Positions 17,999 through 26,973 of a DNA stretch of 64,000 nucleotides are shown piece after piece (the stretch's first letter is position 1; each line of letters starts with the position of its first letter). Origin of the DNA: Neorhizobium huautlense (GTDB lineage: Bacteria > Pseudomonadota > Alphaproteobacteria > Rhizobiales > Rhizobiaceae); assembly GCF_030811685.1 (NCBI RefSeq), contig NZ_JAUSRF010000014.1:49313-113312 (forward strand). The letters are read 5' to 3'. Position numbers and translations under genes: made by a program. Under the pieces are notes generated by a model. That model was given only the letters and a program-made list of their open reading frames with translations, had not been told where the DNA came from and ran no database searches.

Positions 17999-18790
17999 TT
18001 AAGCCGCCTTGCGGCGACGCTCACGCTGGATAACTTCCGAGGCCAACTGAAGATACGCTTGGCTTCCAGCACATTTCAAGTCGTAAAGAATTGCAGGCTT
18101 GCCGTAAGAAGGCGCCTCGGACACACGCACATTGCGTGGGATCAGCGTGTGATAGACTTTTTCGCCAAGATAGGTGCGAACATCATTCACAACCTGCTGA
18201 GCCAAATTGTTACGAATATCGAACATCGTCAAAACGATACCCTGAATATCAAGGGCAGGATTGACCGACTGTTTGACCTGATTGACCGTCTCCAGCAGCT
18301 GGCTGAGCCCTTCAAGCGCAAAAAATTCGCATTGCAGCGGCACAAGAACCGAATGCGCAGCCGCCATGGCATTGATTGTCAACAGGTTGAAGGAGGGGGG
18401 GCAATCGAGCAGTATGTAGGAATAGGCGTCGGCCTGCTCGGACTGCAATGCTTGGCGCAAGCGGAAAGCACGGTCGGTAGACTGGCCAATTTCCATCTCC
18501 AGACCCAGCAGATCCATCGTTGATGGAATGATGGACAGATTGGGCACTGCGGTTGCCACAACAGCTTCGTTGATACTGTGCGTTCCCATCATGATATCGA
18601 ATGATGAAAGCTGGCGATCACGCTTGTCGATACCGAGACCGGTACTGGCATTTCCTTGCGGATCAAGGTCAACGATCAGCACCTGTTCGCCGATTGCCGC
18701 CAATGCGGTTGCGAGGTTGATTGCCGTTGTCGTTTTTCCGACGCCGCCTTTTTGGTTGGCGATCGTAATAATCCGATTAAGCTCACTCAT
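17999..18790 (-). CDS. parA: Chromosome partitioning ATPase ParA
   Basis: ParA (263 residues) is the ATPase that binds DNA non-specifically and pulls ParB-parS complexes to the pole. The deviant Walker A KGGVGKT is at 14-20, and DLDPQGNAS (about 41-49) is the Walker A' segment. It is of the chromosomal type, short and lacking the N-terminal regulator domain of plasmid RepA/ParA proteins. Order rsmG-parA-parB, with gaps of 16 and 23 bases. Confidence 0.97.
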   Translation of the reverse strand: MSELNRIITIANQKGGVGKTTTAINLATALAAIGEQVLIVDLDPQGNASTGLGIDKRDRQLSSFDIMMGTHSINEAVVATAVPNLSIIPSTMDLLGLEMEIGQSTDRAFRLRQALQSEQADAYSYILLDCPPSFNLLTINAMAAAHSVLVPLQCEFFALEGLSQLLETVNQVKQSVNPALDIQGIVLTMFDIRNNLAQQVVNDVRTYLGEKVYHTLIPRNVRVSEAPSYGKPAILYDLKCAGSQAYLQLASEVIQRERRRKAA

Positions 18791-18806
18791 GATGCCGTCC
18801 GACTGA

Positions 18807-19427
18807 TCAGTTGACCTTACGCCGGAGCCTCGCGATTTCCAAAATGACGGAATCTGGCTCTACGGCACTTGGATGTTCTAACAGATCATAATCCCAGCGA
18901 CCATTCGCTTTTACCGTTTCCTGACGATAATCCCGGCCTTTATGGAAAAAGGCCTTGCAGTTTTCGTTTGAAATCATCCAGGGCTCGGCATAACTCATCA
19001 GCAGATCAAGATCCGCCAACGCGCGGGCCGATATGAGATCGACATTTTTGATGATTTTGGGCGCGTCCTCTATCCGACAAACATGGACACTTCCTCGGGC
19101 GCCGGTTTCCAACAAAGCCTGGCGGAGGAAAGCGGACTTCTTTTGGTTGCTCTCGACCAGATGTAGCCATCCATCACCGATTTCTGTCAGGAAAATTGCA
19201 GTGATGACGCCCGGAAAGCCGCCTCCAGATCCGAGGTCAGCCCAAGTGAAAGGCCCTGGTGATAGCTGAAAAATCTGCGCGCTGTCGGATACATGTCGGC
19301 TCCAGATGTCCGGCAATGTCGAAGGGGCAACCAGGTTGATGGACTTTGCCCACTTTCTGAAAAGCTCCACAAAGTGCTCAAGGCGTTGCAGTGTTTCACG
19401 TGAAACAGCTATTCCGTTTATAAGCAT
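18807..19427 (-). CDS. rsmG: 16S rRNA (guanine-527 N7)-methyltransferase RsmG
   Basis: RsmG methylates G527 of 16S rRNA. Loss gives low-level streptomycin resistance in other bacteria. The 206-residue Rossmann enzyme has the SAM loop ADLGSGGGFPGV (about 64-75). Its start codon shares one base with the mnmG stop. A perfect parS is embedded in codons 7-12, encoding V-S-R-E-T, so this coding sequence carries a second, DNA-level function. Confidence 0.96.
   Translation of the reverse strand: MLINGIAVSRETLQRLEHFVELFRKWAKSINLVAPSTLPDIWSRHVSDSAQIFQLSPGPFTWADLGSGGGFPGVITAIFLTEIGDGWLHLVESNQKKSAFLRQALLETGARGSVHVCRIEDAPKIIKNVDLISARALADLDLLMSYAEPWMISNENCKAFFHKGRDYRQETVKANGRWDYDLLEHPSAVEPDSVILEIARLRRKVN
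19392..19407. other. parS: Perfect parS centromere site
   Basis: TGTTTCACGTGAAACA is an exact 16-bp match to the consensus parS bound by chromosomal ParB proteins. It lies in the 5' end of rsmG, 1.4 kb from parB and about 6.5 kb from the predicted oriC, the usual distance for primary chromosomes. Confidence 0.95.
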
Positions 19428-21298
19428 TACAGGACTCGCTGCACGCGTTGGATGTCATTCTTTTTCAACATGGCAAGGAGAAGCGCCATTGCAGCTGGCG
19501 TCATTCCTTCAATCGCACTTGCCTGCGCCATGTTTTCCGGTCGATGTTTTGCCAATTTCAACTTTAGCTCGTTAGACAGGCCGCTCAGCATGTTAAAGTC
19601 GAAATCACCGGGGATAAGTCGCTGTTCCTCTCGGCGTGTCGCCAGAATGCCTGACTCCTGCCGATTTAGATAGACGGCATAACCTGCTTCAATCTCAAGC
19701 GCTTCCGACACGGTTTCAGGGATAGCCGCAAGATCGCTCCAGACGCGCTGAATGTCCGACATGGATATATCGGGATAGGACAGAAGCTCGTAAGCGCTTC
19801 GCCGCTGGCCATCCATATTCAGTTTGATACCTGATTTTGCAGCCTCTTGCGGCGTCAGAGAAAGGGCTTGCAGACTCTGTCGTGCGGTATCCAGCTGGCT
19901 TTGATAGGTCGAAAAGCGTTCCTGCCTCGCGAAAGACGTAATGCCAGCACGAATAGCCAGCGGAGTGAGGCGCAAATCCGCATTATCGGCACGCAATGAC
20001 AGCCGATATTCGGCACGCGATGTAAACATGCGGTAGGGCTCGGTAATGCCTTTCGACGTCAGGTCGTCGATCATGACACCGATATAGGCTTCGGTACGGC
20101 TCAACACGAAAGGTGACTTGCCGCCGGCAAGATAGGCAGCATTCAATCCAGCGATAAGCCCTTGAGCCGCTGCTTCCTCATATCCGGTGGTACCATTGAT
20201 CTGCCCGGCTAGGAAAAGACCAGGCATTTTTTTGACTTCAAGGCTCTGCGTCAACTCGCGCGGATCAATGTGATCATATTCTATCGCATAACCAGGTTGA
20301 ACGATCCGAACCTTTTCGAGGCCGGGGATTGTTCTGATGAATTGATCCTGAATATCAGCCGGAAGCGACGTCGAAATGCCGTTCGGGTAGACCGTATCGT
20401 CATCAAGGCCTTCAGGCTCAAGGAAAATCTGGTGGCCGTCTCTCTCTCCAAACCGAACGATCTTGTCCTCGATCGACGGGCAGTAACGCGGGCCGACCCC
20501 ACTGATCTCTCCGGAATACATAGCAGATTGGCCGATATTATCCCGTATCATCTGATGGGTCTTTTCAGTCGTGCGCGTCACGCCGCATGCAATCTGCGGA
20601 TTGGTGATCTTGTCCGTCATGAACGAGAAAGGGGAGGGAACGTCGTCCGCTTCCTGCTTGTCCAGACTTTCCCAATCAATGGTCTTTCCATCAAGACGCG
20701 CCGGCGTACCGGTCTTCAGGCGACCAAGCCGCAGACCCAGCCGCGCCAATGTATCCGACAGGCCAACAGACGGCGCTTCGCCCATCCGGCCGGCAGGTGT
20801 CTTCATGGAGCCAATATGGATCAACCCGCGCAGGAACGTGCCTGTCGTCAAAACAACAGACTGCGTCTGGCAGGTTCGGCCATCGGCCAAAATAACGCCC
20901 GAAACTTTGCCTTCCGTTACCAAAAGGTCGAAGACATCAGCCTCTAGCACCGTCAGATCATCATGATGCAAGATCGCTTGCTGCATGGCTTGGCGATACA
21001 GTTTTCGATCGGCCTGAGTACGAGGTCCCCGAACTGCGGGTCCCTTCTTTCTGTTCAGGAGGCGAAACTGGATACCGGCTGCATCCGCAATGCGGCCCAT
21101 CAATCCATCCAGTGCATCTACCTCGCGCACGAGATGCCCCTTGCCGAGGCCGCCGATCGCCGGATTGCACGACATCGCGCCGATCGTATCGATCCTGTGA
21201 GTAATCAAGGCCGTTCTGGCACCTGCGCGCGCAGCCGCGCTCGCGGCCTCACAACCAGCATGGCCGCCGCCAATTACGATGACATCATAGCCATTCAT
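19427..21298 (-). CDS. mnmG: tRNA uridine-34 carboxymethylaminomethyl modification enzyme MnmG (GidA)
   Basis: MnmG, with MnmE, installs carboxymethylaminomethyl groups on the wobble uridine of tRNAs using FAD, NADH and folate. The FAD-binding motif GGGHAGCEAA begins at residue 10 and the length (623) is normal. I chose the ATG at 21298 (MNGYDVIVIGG), which matches family N-termini, over one four codons upstream (21310). It sits between mnmE and rsmG in the conserved origin-proximal operon. Confidence 0.97.
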   Translation of the reverse strand: MNGYDVIVIGGGHAGCEAASAAARAGARTALITHRIDTIGAMSCNPAIGGLGKGHLVREVDALDGLMGRIADAAGIQFRLLNRKKGPAVRGPRTQADRKLYRQAMQQAILHHDDLTVLEADVFDLLVTEGKVSGVILADGRTCQTQSVVLTTGTFLRGLIHIGSMKTPAGRMGEAPSVGLSDTLARLGLRLGRLKTGTPARLDGKTIDWESLDKQEADDVPSPFSFMTDKITNPQIACGVTRTTEKTHQMIRDNIGQSAMYSGEISGVGPRYCPSIEDKIVRFGERDGHQIFLEPEGLDDDTVYPNGISTSLPADIQDQFIRTIPGLEKVRIVQPGYAIEYDHIDPRELTQSLEVKKMPGLFLAGQINGTTGYEEAAAQGLIAGLNAAYLAGGKSPFVLSRTEAYIGVMIDDLTSKGITEPYRMFTSRAEYRLSLRADNADLRLTPLAIRAGITSFARQERFSTYQSQLDTARQSLQALSLTPQEAAKSGIKLNMDGQRRSAYELLSYPDISMSDIQRVWSDLAAIPETVSEALEIEAGYAVYLNRQESGILATRREEQRLIPGDFDFNMLSGLSNELKLKLAKHRPENMAQASAIEGMTPAAMALLLAMLKKNDIQRVQRVL

Positions 21299-21333
21299 AC
21301 CAAGCACCATATCGTTTCGAATCCGAATCGAAT

Positions 21334-21349
21334 TGTTTCACGTGAGTCA
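21334..21349. other. Imperfect parS between mnmE and mnmG
   Basis: TGTTTCACGTGAGTCA has two mismatches to the parS consensus, both in the right arm, with the central TTTCACGTGA intact. It spans the 3' end of mnmE and the short gap before mnmG, 2 kb from the perfect site. It is a plausible weaker ParB site. Confidence 0.5.
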
Positions 21350-22657
21350 TTTGCCGATGCAAAATTCCGAGAATATGATGTCGAGTAATTGTTCGACATC
21401 CACATGGCCCGTTATTCGGCCAAGCTCCTCGGCAGCCGAACGTAAACACTCGGCTCGTATATCAAGTTGCGAAACCTCTAAAGCTTCTACAAGGAAATTG
21501 GAAGCTCTTTCGAGCAGTTGCGCATGGCGAATACGCCCTGGCCTGAGCTCGGCGATGGACTGCCAACGGCTTGCGACCAGACTTCCTATGGCGGATTTCA
21601 GATCATCGAGCCCTTGACCCGTTTTGGCCGATATCAACAATGTTGCGCTATCATCACCTTGACGAAAATCGATATCCGCCTTGGAGCGAACAAACCATAC
21701 CGGCACATCGGGCAGGTTCTCTTCAGAACTCTCAGACTGTTCGACATCACTCAGGAAAAGAACAAGATCAGCGCGATCAGCAACTGCGCGCGCGCGCCTG
21801 ATACCTTCCTTTTCAACGATATCATTCGTCTCGCGAATACCAGCAGTATCAAAAAAACGAACCAGGTATCCGTCAATATCCAGATCAACCGTCAGAACAT
21901 CGCGGGTCGTTCCGGCGATTTCGGTAACAATGGCGACGTCCCGGCCAGCCAATGCATTCAGGAGACTGGATTTCCCGACATTCGGTGCACCCATTATGGC
22001 GACATGATAGCCGTCGCGAACAATCTCGGACGATCTTGTCGCTACAAGCTGGGCGTCGATCTGCGTCTTAATATCCCTGATTTTTGGCCATATGCTGTCG
22101 GATACGGACCCGGGAATATCCTCCTCGTCTGCAAAATCGAGCTCGGCCTCGATCATCGCCCGTGCATGAGTAAGATCCTTTGCCCATTGCCGATATACCG
22201 CAGACAGGCCGCCTTCGCTTTGCTCTATCGCCAGACGGCGTTGCATCTCCGTCTCTGCTCGCAGCAGATCGGACAGACCTTCGGCTTCGACCAGATCGAG
22301 CTTTCCATTCTCCAGAGCACGTCTTGAGAATTCTCCGGCCTCGGCCAGCCGTAGTCCCATCATTTCCAGGAGATTATAGGTGGCGGATACGACTGCACGG
22401 CTTCCGTGAAGATGGAGTTCGACACAGTCTTCGCCGGTAAATGAACGCGGGCCCGGAAAGGTTATAACCAGACCGCGATCGATAATCGTCCCGTCTGGGG
22501 CCTTAACCGCTCTGTAGAGAGCCTGTCGGTGTTGTCCGACCGCGCCGACCAGTTTTTCCGTTGTTTCCAGAGCTTTTGAACCGCTCAAACGGATCACTGC
22601 CAAACCTGCCGGCAGCGATCCGCTTGATAGCGCAAAAATAGTATCGTCAGCCCGCAT
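21347..22657 (-). CDS. mnmE: tRNA modification GTPase MnmE (TrmE)
   Basis: MnmE is the folate-binding GTPase partner of MnmG. It has the N-terminal tetrahydrofolate domain (about 1-115), a helical domain interrupted by a Ras-like G domain with P-loop GAPNVGKSS (about 220-228), and the invariant C-terminal CxGK motif (CIGK, last four residues) that binds folate. The ATG at 22657 is chosen. A GTG five codons upstream (22672) is also open and lacks a better ribosome-binding site. Confidence 0.96.
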   Translation of the reverse strand: MRADDTIFALSSGSLPAGLAVIRLSGSKALETTEKLVGAVGQHRQALYRAVKAPDGTIIDRGLVITFPGPRSFTGEDCVELHLHGSRAVVSATYNLLEMMGLRLAEAGEFSRRALENGKLDLVEAEGLSDLLRAETEMQRRLAIEQSEGGLSAVYRQWAKDLTHARAMIEAELDFADEEDIPGSVSDSIWPKIRDIKTQIDAQLVATRSSEIVRDGYHVAIMGAPNVGKSSLLNALAGRDVAIVTEIAGTTRDVLTVDLDIDGYLVRFFDTAGIRETNDIVEKEGIRRARAVADRADLVLFLSDVEQSESSEENLPDVPVWFVRSKADIDFRQGDDSATLLISAKTGQGLDDLKSAIGSLVASRWQSIAELRPGRIRHAQLLERASNFLVEALEVSQLDIRAECLRSAAEELGRITGHVDVEQLLDIIFSEFCIGK

Positions 22658-22697
22658 CGTCTGAGATCTCACACGTGTGGCAGAATCCGGCTAAGGA

Positions 22698-23963
22698 TTA
22701 GGTGTTCATCGATTCGAAGAAGTCGCCGTTGTTCTTGGTCTGCTTCAATTTATCGATAAGGAATTCGATCGCATCGGTGGTGCCCATCGGCGCCAAAATA
22801 CGGCGGAGCACGAAGATCTTCTGAAGATCCTGACGCGGAACGAGCAGGTCTTCCTTACGGGTACCCGACTTGAGGATATCCATGGCCGGGAAGATACGCT
22901 TGTCAGCAACCTTACGATCGAGAACGATTTCCGAGTTACCCGTACCCTTGAATTCTTCGAAGATGACTTCGTCCATGCGGCTGCCCGTATCGATCAGGGC
23001 CGTCGCAATAATCGTCAGCGAACCGCCTTCTTCGATGTTTCGTGCAGCACCGAAGAAACGCTTCGGGCGCTGCAGGGCGTTAGCATCAACACCACCGGTC
23101 AGGACCTTGCCGGAAGACGGCACAACCGTGTTGTAGGCTCGGCCGAGACGGGTGATCGAATCGAGAAGGATAACGACGTCGCGACCGTGCTCGACCAGAC
23201 GCTTTGCCTTTTCGATGACCATTTCCGCCACCTGAACGTGACGAACGGCAGGTTCGTCGAAGGTCGAGGAAACGACTTCACCCTTCACGGAACGCTGCAT
23301 GTCCGTCACTTCTTCCGGACGTTCATCGATCAGAAGAACGATGAGATAACATTCCGGATGGTTGGCGGTGATCGAATGGGCAATGTTCTGCAATAGAACC
23401 GTTTTACCGGTACGCGGCGGTGCCACGATCAGGCCGCGCTGACCCTTGCCGAGCGGCGCCACCAGATCGATGACGCGCGCCGAATTGTCTTTCGACGTTG
23501 GGATATCGAGTTCCATCTTGAAGCGCTCATTGGGGTAGAGCGGTGTCAGATTGTCGAAGTGAACCTTGTGGCGGATCTTTTCCGGATCATCGAAATTGAT
23601 CGTGTTGACCTTCAGAAGGGCGAAATAGCGCTCACCTTCCTTCGGACCACGGATCGGACCCTCGACCGTATCGCCGGTCTTCAGCGAAAAACGGCGGATC
23701 TGCGACGGTGAGATATAGATATCGTCCGGACCCGGCAGGTAGTTGGCGTTGGCGGAACGCAGGAAGCCGAAACCGTCCTGCAGAACCTCAACAACACCCT
23801 CACCGATGATCTCGACGTCCTGGCTGGCAAGAACCTTCAATATGGCGAACATCAACTCCTGCTTGCGCATGGTGCTGGCGTTCTCGACCTCCATCGATTC
23901 CGCGAAGGCCAGCAAATCGGTCGGAGATTTGCTCTTGAGTTCTTGAAGCTTCATTTCAGCCAT
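22698..23963 (-). CDS. rho: Transcription termination factor Rho
   Basis: Rho is the hexameric RNA-dependent ATPase that ends many transcripts. The 421-residue protein has the N-terminal helical domain, the RNA-binding cold-shock-like domain with DGFGFLRS (63-70), and the ATPase core with Walker A APPRTGKT at 181-188, Q-loop and R-loop. It precedes mnmE by 25 bases. The 176-base region before it could contain an autoregulatory leader, as rho often controls itself, but no specific element was recognised. Confidence 0.98.
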   Translation of the reverse strand: MAEMKLQELKSKSPTDLLAFAESMEVENASTMRKQELMFAILKVLASQDVEIIGEGVVEVLQDGFGFLRSANANYLPGPDDIYISPSQIRRFSLKTGDTVEGPIRGPKEGERYFALLKVNTINFDDPEKIRHKVHFDNLTPLYPNERFKMELDIPTSKDNSARVIDLVAPLGKGQRGLIVAPPRTGKTVLLQNIAHSITANHPECYLIVLLIDERPEEVTDMQRSVKGEVVSSTFDEPAVRHVQVAEMVIEKAKRLVEHGRDVVILLDSITRLGRAYNTVVPSSGKVLTGGVDANALQRPKRFFGAARNIEEGGSLTIIATALIDTGSRMDEVIFEEFKGTGNSEIVLDRKVADKRIFPAMDILKSGTRKEDLLVPRQDLQKIFVLRRILAPMGTTDAIEFLIDKLKQTKNNGDFFESMNT

Positions 23964-24085
23964 GAAGGAAGGACCATTTCAATTTCGAGGGGAAGCCGTG
24001 TCGGTGGAATTCGTTCCCGCGGAGAAATCCGCAGACAGTGAACCTGCACACATGCACGAGAGAAGAGATGGCCGCGAAAATAGCG

Positions 24086-24114
24086 ATTCCCCCCTCGTAC
24101 CGCAAGGGGGGAAT
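24086..24114 (-). terminator. Hairpin downstream of hemJ, probable terminator
   Basis: ATTCCCCCCT - 9 bases - AGGGGGGAAT is a perfect 10-bp stem placed 26 bases past the hemJ stop. On the minus strand it is followed by CGCTATTTTC, a short T-run. It probably ends the hemE-hemJ transcript before rho, although the T-run is weak. Confidence 0.6.
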
Positions 24115-24139
24115 AACCGCAATTCTTTACACAGAACCG

Positions 24140-24685
24140 TCAGAACGGCTTTACGACAACGAAAATGACGATCGCGATCATCAGAACCGTCGGTATCTCG
24201 TTGACCAGACGCCAATAACGCGCCGTTTTGCGCGGCCCGTCCTTGGCAAATTGTTTGACGCTGCGTCCAAACATCACATGCACGATGGTCAGAAGCACGA
24301 CCATGGCTATCTTTGCATGCAGCCAGCCGCCCTGAAATTCGTAAACACTCCAGGCCAGATACAGCCCCAAAATCCATGACAGCATCATCGCCGGGTTCAT
24401 GATCACCCGATAGAGGCGCTGCTCCATCATCTTGAACGTTTCAGACTGGACGGAACCGATCAGGGCATCCGTGTGATAGATGAAAAGGCGCGGAAGATAG
24501 AGAAGGCCGGCCATCCAGGAGATGACGGCAATCACATGCAGCGCCTTGATCCAGAGGAAGAGATCATCCGGCCGCCAGAACAGAACTGCCAAAAGCAGAG
24601 CGACGAAAATGACAATCGCCGCAGCAGCACGACGCCTGGCCCGCCGGCCGGGTTTCTCGTCCGTCTGCAGCTCATGGCCACTCAT
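24140..24685 (-). CDS. hemJ: Protoporphyrinogen IX oxidase HemJ
   Basis: HemJ is the membrane-bound protoporphyrinogen oxidase of most Alphaproteobacteria, carrying out the penultimate heme step. The 181-residue protein has a basic cytoplasmic N-terminus (1-18) and four hydrophobic helices (about 20-38, 46-66, 97-115 and 122-140, plus a C-terminal segment 160-180). The conserved His-rich first helices include HVIAVISW (about 49-56) and FIYH. The start overlaps the hemE stop by four bases, placing both in one heme operon. Confidence 0.9.
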   Translation of the reverse strand: MSGHELQTDEKPGRRARRRAAAAIVIFVALLLAVLFWRPDDLFLWIKALHVIAVISWMAGLLYLPRLFIYHTDALIGSVQSETFKMMEQRLYRVIMNPAMMLSWILGLYLAWSVYEFQGGWLHAKIAMVVLLTIVHVMFGRSVKQFAKDGPRKTARYWRLVNEIPTVLMIAIVIFVVVKPF

Positions 24686-25716
24686 AGACCGAAACTCCGG
24701 ACCCTATCGACCAGCGCAGTCACATGATCCGGGTTGGCTTCAGGTGTGATCCCATGGCCCAGATTGAAGATCAGCGGCCCATTGCCGAGTGTCTGAAGTA
24801 TCCGGTCGATCCCGTCATCAAGAGACTTTCCACCGGCGACAACGCGCATCGGATCGAGATTGCCCTGAACCGGTCCATCCTTCTGCAGTTCGGCCGCAAA
24901 GCTCAAAGGAACGGACCAATCGAGACCGATGGCGTCTGCACCTGTTTTCTGGCGATAGGTTTTCAGGTTGAAACCGGCGCCTTTCGCAAAGGCGATGATC
25001 TTGGCGCCCGGGCGTCGCGCACGAACCCCTTCAATGATCCTCGCCACCGGCGCAATGGCGAAGGCGGAAAACTCTTCTTCACCCAACACCCCAGCCCAGG
25101 AGTCGAAAATCTGTACAGCATCGGCGCCGGCATCAAGCTGACCAACGAGATAGTCGACCGAGATATCCGCCAGCTGCATCAGAAGCGAATGGAAGGCCTG
25201 AGGATGCCTGTAGGCAAACAGTCGGGCAGGAGCCTGGTCAGGCGTTCCCTTGCCGGCGATCATGTAGGTGGCGACCGTCCAAGGCGCGCCACAGAAGCCG
25301 AGAAGGGTCGTCTGGGATGGAAGCTCGCGACGCAGGCGAGTGACCGTTCCAAAGACAGGCTTCAGGTGGTCCATAACATTGGAAGCATCGAGCCTGTCGA
25401 TACCGTCCGCATCGATTGGATCCATCTGCGGTCCGACACCTTCGAGAAAGCGAACATTCCTCTTCAGAGCATCAGGGATGACGAGGATATCGGAAAAGAG
25501 GATGGACGCATCAAAGCCATAACGCCGGATCGGCTGCAGCGTCACTTCCGCAGCCAATTCCGGATTATAACAGAGATCGAGAAAGCTCCCGGCCTGTGCA
25601 CGGGTTGCCCGGTACTCCGGCAGATAACGCCCCGCCTGCCTCATCAGCCAGATCGGGGGAGGGGAGACGGTTTTCCCGTCGAGCACTTCGAGGATCGTTC
25701 GGCGCACGTCCGTCAC
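24682..25716 (-). CDS. hemE: Uroporphyrinogen decarboxylase HemE
   Basis: HemE decarboxylates the four acetate side chains of uroporphyrinogen III to give coproporphyrinogen III. The 344-residue protein carries the signature PPIWLMRQAGRYLPEYR (20-36) with substrate-binding Arg26 and Arg30. The initiator is GTG at 25716 with GGAG six bases before it. It borders the predicted origin, and hemE next to oriC is the conserved arrangement known from Caulobacter crescentus. Confidence 0.97.
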   Translation of the reverse strand: MTDVRRTILEVLDGKTVSPPPIWLMRQAGRYLPEYRATRAQAGSFLDLCYNPELAAEVTLQPIRRYGFDASILFSDILVIPDALKRNVRFLEGVGPQMDPIDADGIDRLDASNVMDHLKPVFGTVTRLRRELPSQTTLLGFCGAPWTVATYMIAGKGTPDQAPARLFAYRHPQAFHSLLMQLADISVDYLVGQLDAGADAVQIFDSWAGVLGEEEFSAFAIAPVARIIEGVRARRPGAKIIAFAKGAGFNLKTYRQKTGADAIGLDWSVPLSFAAELQKDGPVQGNLDPMRVVAGGKSLDDGIDRILQTLGNGPLIFNLGHGITPEANPDHVTALVDRVRSFGL

Positions 25717-25805
25717 TCAGGTCTCCTAAAATTAAATATCCTATATAAAGGATTCTTCTATTTCTTAGAGTCTGTGAGTAGCAAGGACTAATGACTTTGC
25801 CAGTG

Positions 25806-25814
25806 TTGTCCACT
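25806..25814 (+). promoter_or_regulatory. DnaA box (TTGTCCACT)
   Basis: TTGTCCACT differs from the strong box TTATCCACA at two positions. The same 9-mer recurs at 25974, in the same direction, which argues against chance. Confidence 0.6.
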
Positions 25815-25935
25815 TCCAGCAAATTCAGGCCGACCATCCCTGGCTAATTTGGCGTGTTTTTCGGAAGGAAGTCTGAAATCTAAAAAATGTCTTTTATTTT
25901 CATAATCTTGGCTTGATTATGATTTTATGCAGGCC

Positions 25936-25944
25936 TGTGGATGA
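25936..25944 (-). promoter_or_regulatory. DnaA box (TCATCCACA)
   Basis: The minus strand reads TCATCCACA, one mismatch to TTATCCACA. It directly follows the AT-rich tract ending near 25930, where duplex opening is most likely. Confidence 0.65.
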
Positions 25945-25973
25945 CTTGTGAATTAACTGATAGCAGCGACGAA

Positions 25974-25982
25974 TTGTCCACT
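25974..25982 (+). promoter_or_regulatory. DnaA box (TTGTCCACT)
   Basis: A second copy of TTGTCCACT, 168 bases from the first and in the same direction, between the two minus-strand boxes. Confidence 0.6.
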
Positions 25983-26025
25983 GCATCCCGAATAGGCTCG
26001 AAAAGCTTTTCGTGCGATCGCCATT

Positions 26026-26034
26026 TGTGGATAA
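26026..26034 (-). promoter_or_regulatory. Perfect DnaA box (TTATCCACA)
   Basis: The minus strand reads TTATCCACA exactly, the high-affinity consensus. It lies 85 bases before the start of the dikinase regulator gene and may also affect that promoter. Confidence 0.85.
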
Positions 26035-26118
26035 ATCGGCGGTTATCAGATCGACCGAAGCGAGTTCGCGCCGTCGCGTCGGCCTCTCCCGGACTATCAA
26101 CAGGGGAACAAGTTTAGC

Positions 26119-26940
26119 GTGGAGAACAGGAAAAATTTCTTCCATCTGCACCTCATTTCTGACTCAACGGGCGATACGCTCGTGTCAGCCGGTCGTGCAG
26201 CCGCGGTCCAGTTTACCAATGCTGTCCCTGTCGAGCATGTTTACCCGCTGATCAGAAATCGGCGACAGCTTTTGCCGGTTCTCGAAGAAATCGACGAGAC
26301 GCCCGGTATCGTCATTTATACGATCATGGACGCGGAACTTGCCGCGCTGATCGAAACCCGTTGTCTTGAAATGGGGGTTCCGACAATCAACTTGCTTGAA
26401 CCCGTCATGACAGTTTTCCAGAAATTCCTAGGCGCGCCATCGCACCGACGGGTCGGCGCCCAGCACATTCTCAATGCCGAATATTTTGCCCGCATCGAGG
26501 CCTTGAACTTTGCCATGGACCACGATGATGGGCAGTTGCCGGAGGATTACGATGATGCGGATGTCGTGATCATCGGTATCAGCAGAACCTCAAAAACACC
26601 GACAAGCATCTATCTTGCCAATCGCGGCATCAAGGCTGCCAACATTCCGATCGTGCCGGGTGTGGAATTGCCGTCGGCGCTTTTGAGCGCGACGCGGCCG
26701 GTCATTGTCGGTCTCGTTGCGACGACGGATAGAATTTCGCAGGTTCGGGAAAATCGTGAGCTCGGAAGCTCGGTTTCCTATGATCACGGACATTATATCG
26801 ATCGGGCGGCGATCAACGAAGAACTTAAATATGCTCGTGCGCTGTGTACCCGGCACAACTGGCCGATTATCGATGTGACCCGCCGGTCTATCGAGGAGAC
26901 GGCAGCGGCCATCGTTGCGCTAAGGCCGAGGCTGCGGTAA
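26119..26940 (+). CDS. Pyruvate, phosphate (or water) dikinase regulatory protein
   Basis: This DUF299 family protein is a bifunctional ADP-dependent kinase and phosphorylase that switches pyruvate phosphate dikinase or PEP synthase off and on. The 273-residue protein has the N-terminal motif HLISDSTGDT (11-20) and the P-loop GISRTSKT at 153-160. The start is GTG at 26119. It is the first gene rightward of oriC, equivalent to RP001 beside the Caulobacter origin, and precedes maf by 33 bases. Its target gene ppdK is not in the window, while pckA is 36 kb away. Confidence 0.92.
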   Translation: MENRKNFFHLHLISDSTGDTLVSAGRAAAVQFTNAVPVEHVYPLIRNRRQLLPVLEEIDETPGIVIYTIMDAELAALIETRCLEMGVPTINLLEPVMTVFQKFLGAPSHRRVGAQHILNAEYFARIEALNFAMDHDDGQLPEDYDDADVVIIGISRTSKTPTSIYLANRGIKAANIPIVPGVELPSALLSATRPVIVGLVATTDRISQVRENRELGSSVSYDHGHYIDRAAINEELKYARALCTRHNWPIIDVTRRSIEETAAAIVALRPRLR

Positions 26941-26973
26941 GGCGAATCCACACCCCAATCTTCAGGATCCGCT

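Larger units (their letters stand above)
25717..26118. other. oriC: Predicted chromosomal replication origin oriC
   Basis: This 402-base gene-free interval lies between divergent hemE and the pyruvate-dikinase regulator, the place of the origin in Caulobacter and rhizobia. It contains one perfect DnaA box (TTATCCACA, minus strand, 26026-26034) and three near-matches (25806-25814, 25936-25944, 25974-25982). It also has two AT-rich tracts (about 25728-25765 and 25871-25930) suited to unwinding, and two GANTC sites for CcrM (25751-25755 and 25768-25772). parAB, a perfect parS, holA, dnaQ and gyrB nearby support the call. No full CtrA box was found inside. Confidence 0.88.

Noticed and set aside
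25728..25750. CtrA box next to oriC
   Set aside because: TTAA followed by seven bases is ATAT, not TTAA, so only one half-site matches. I did not count it as a CtrA box.
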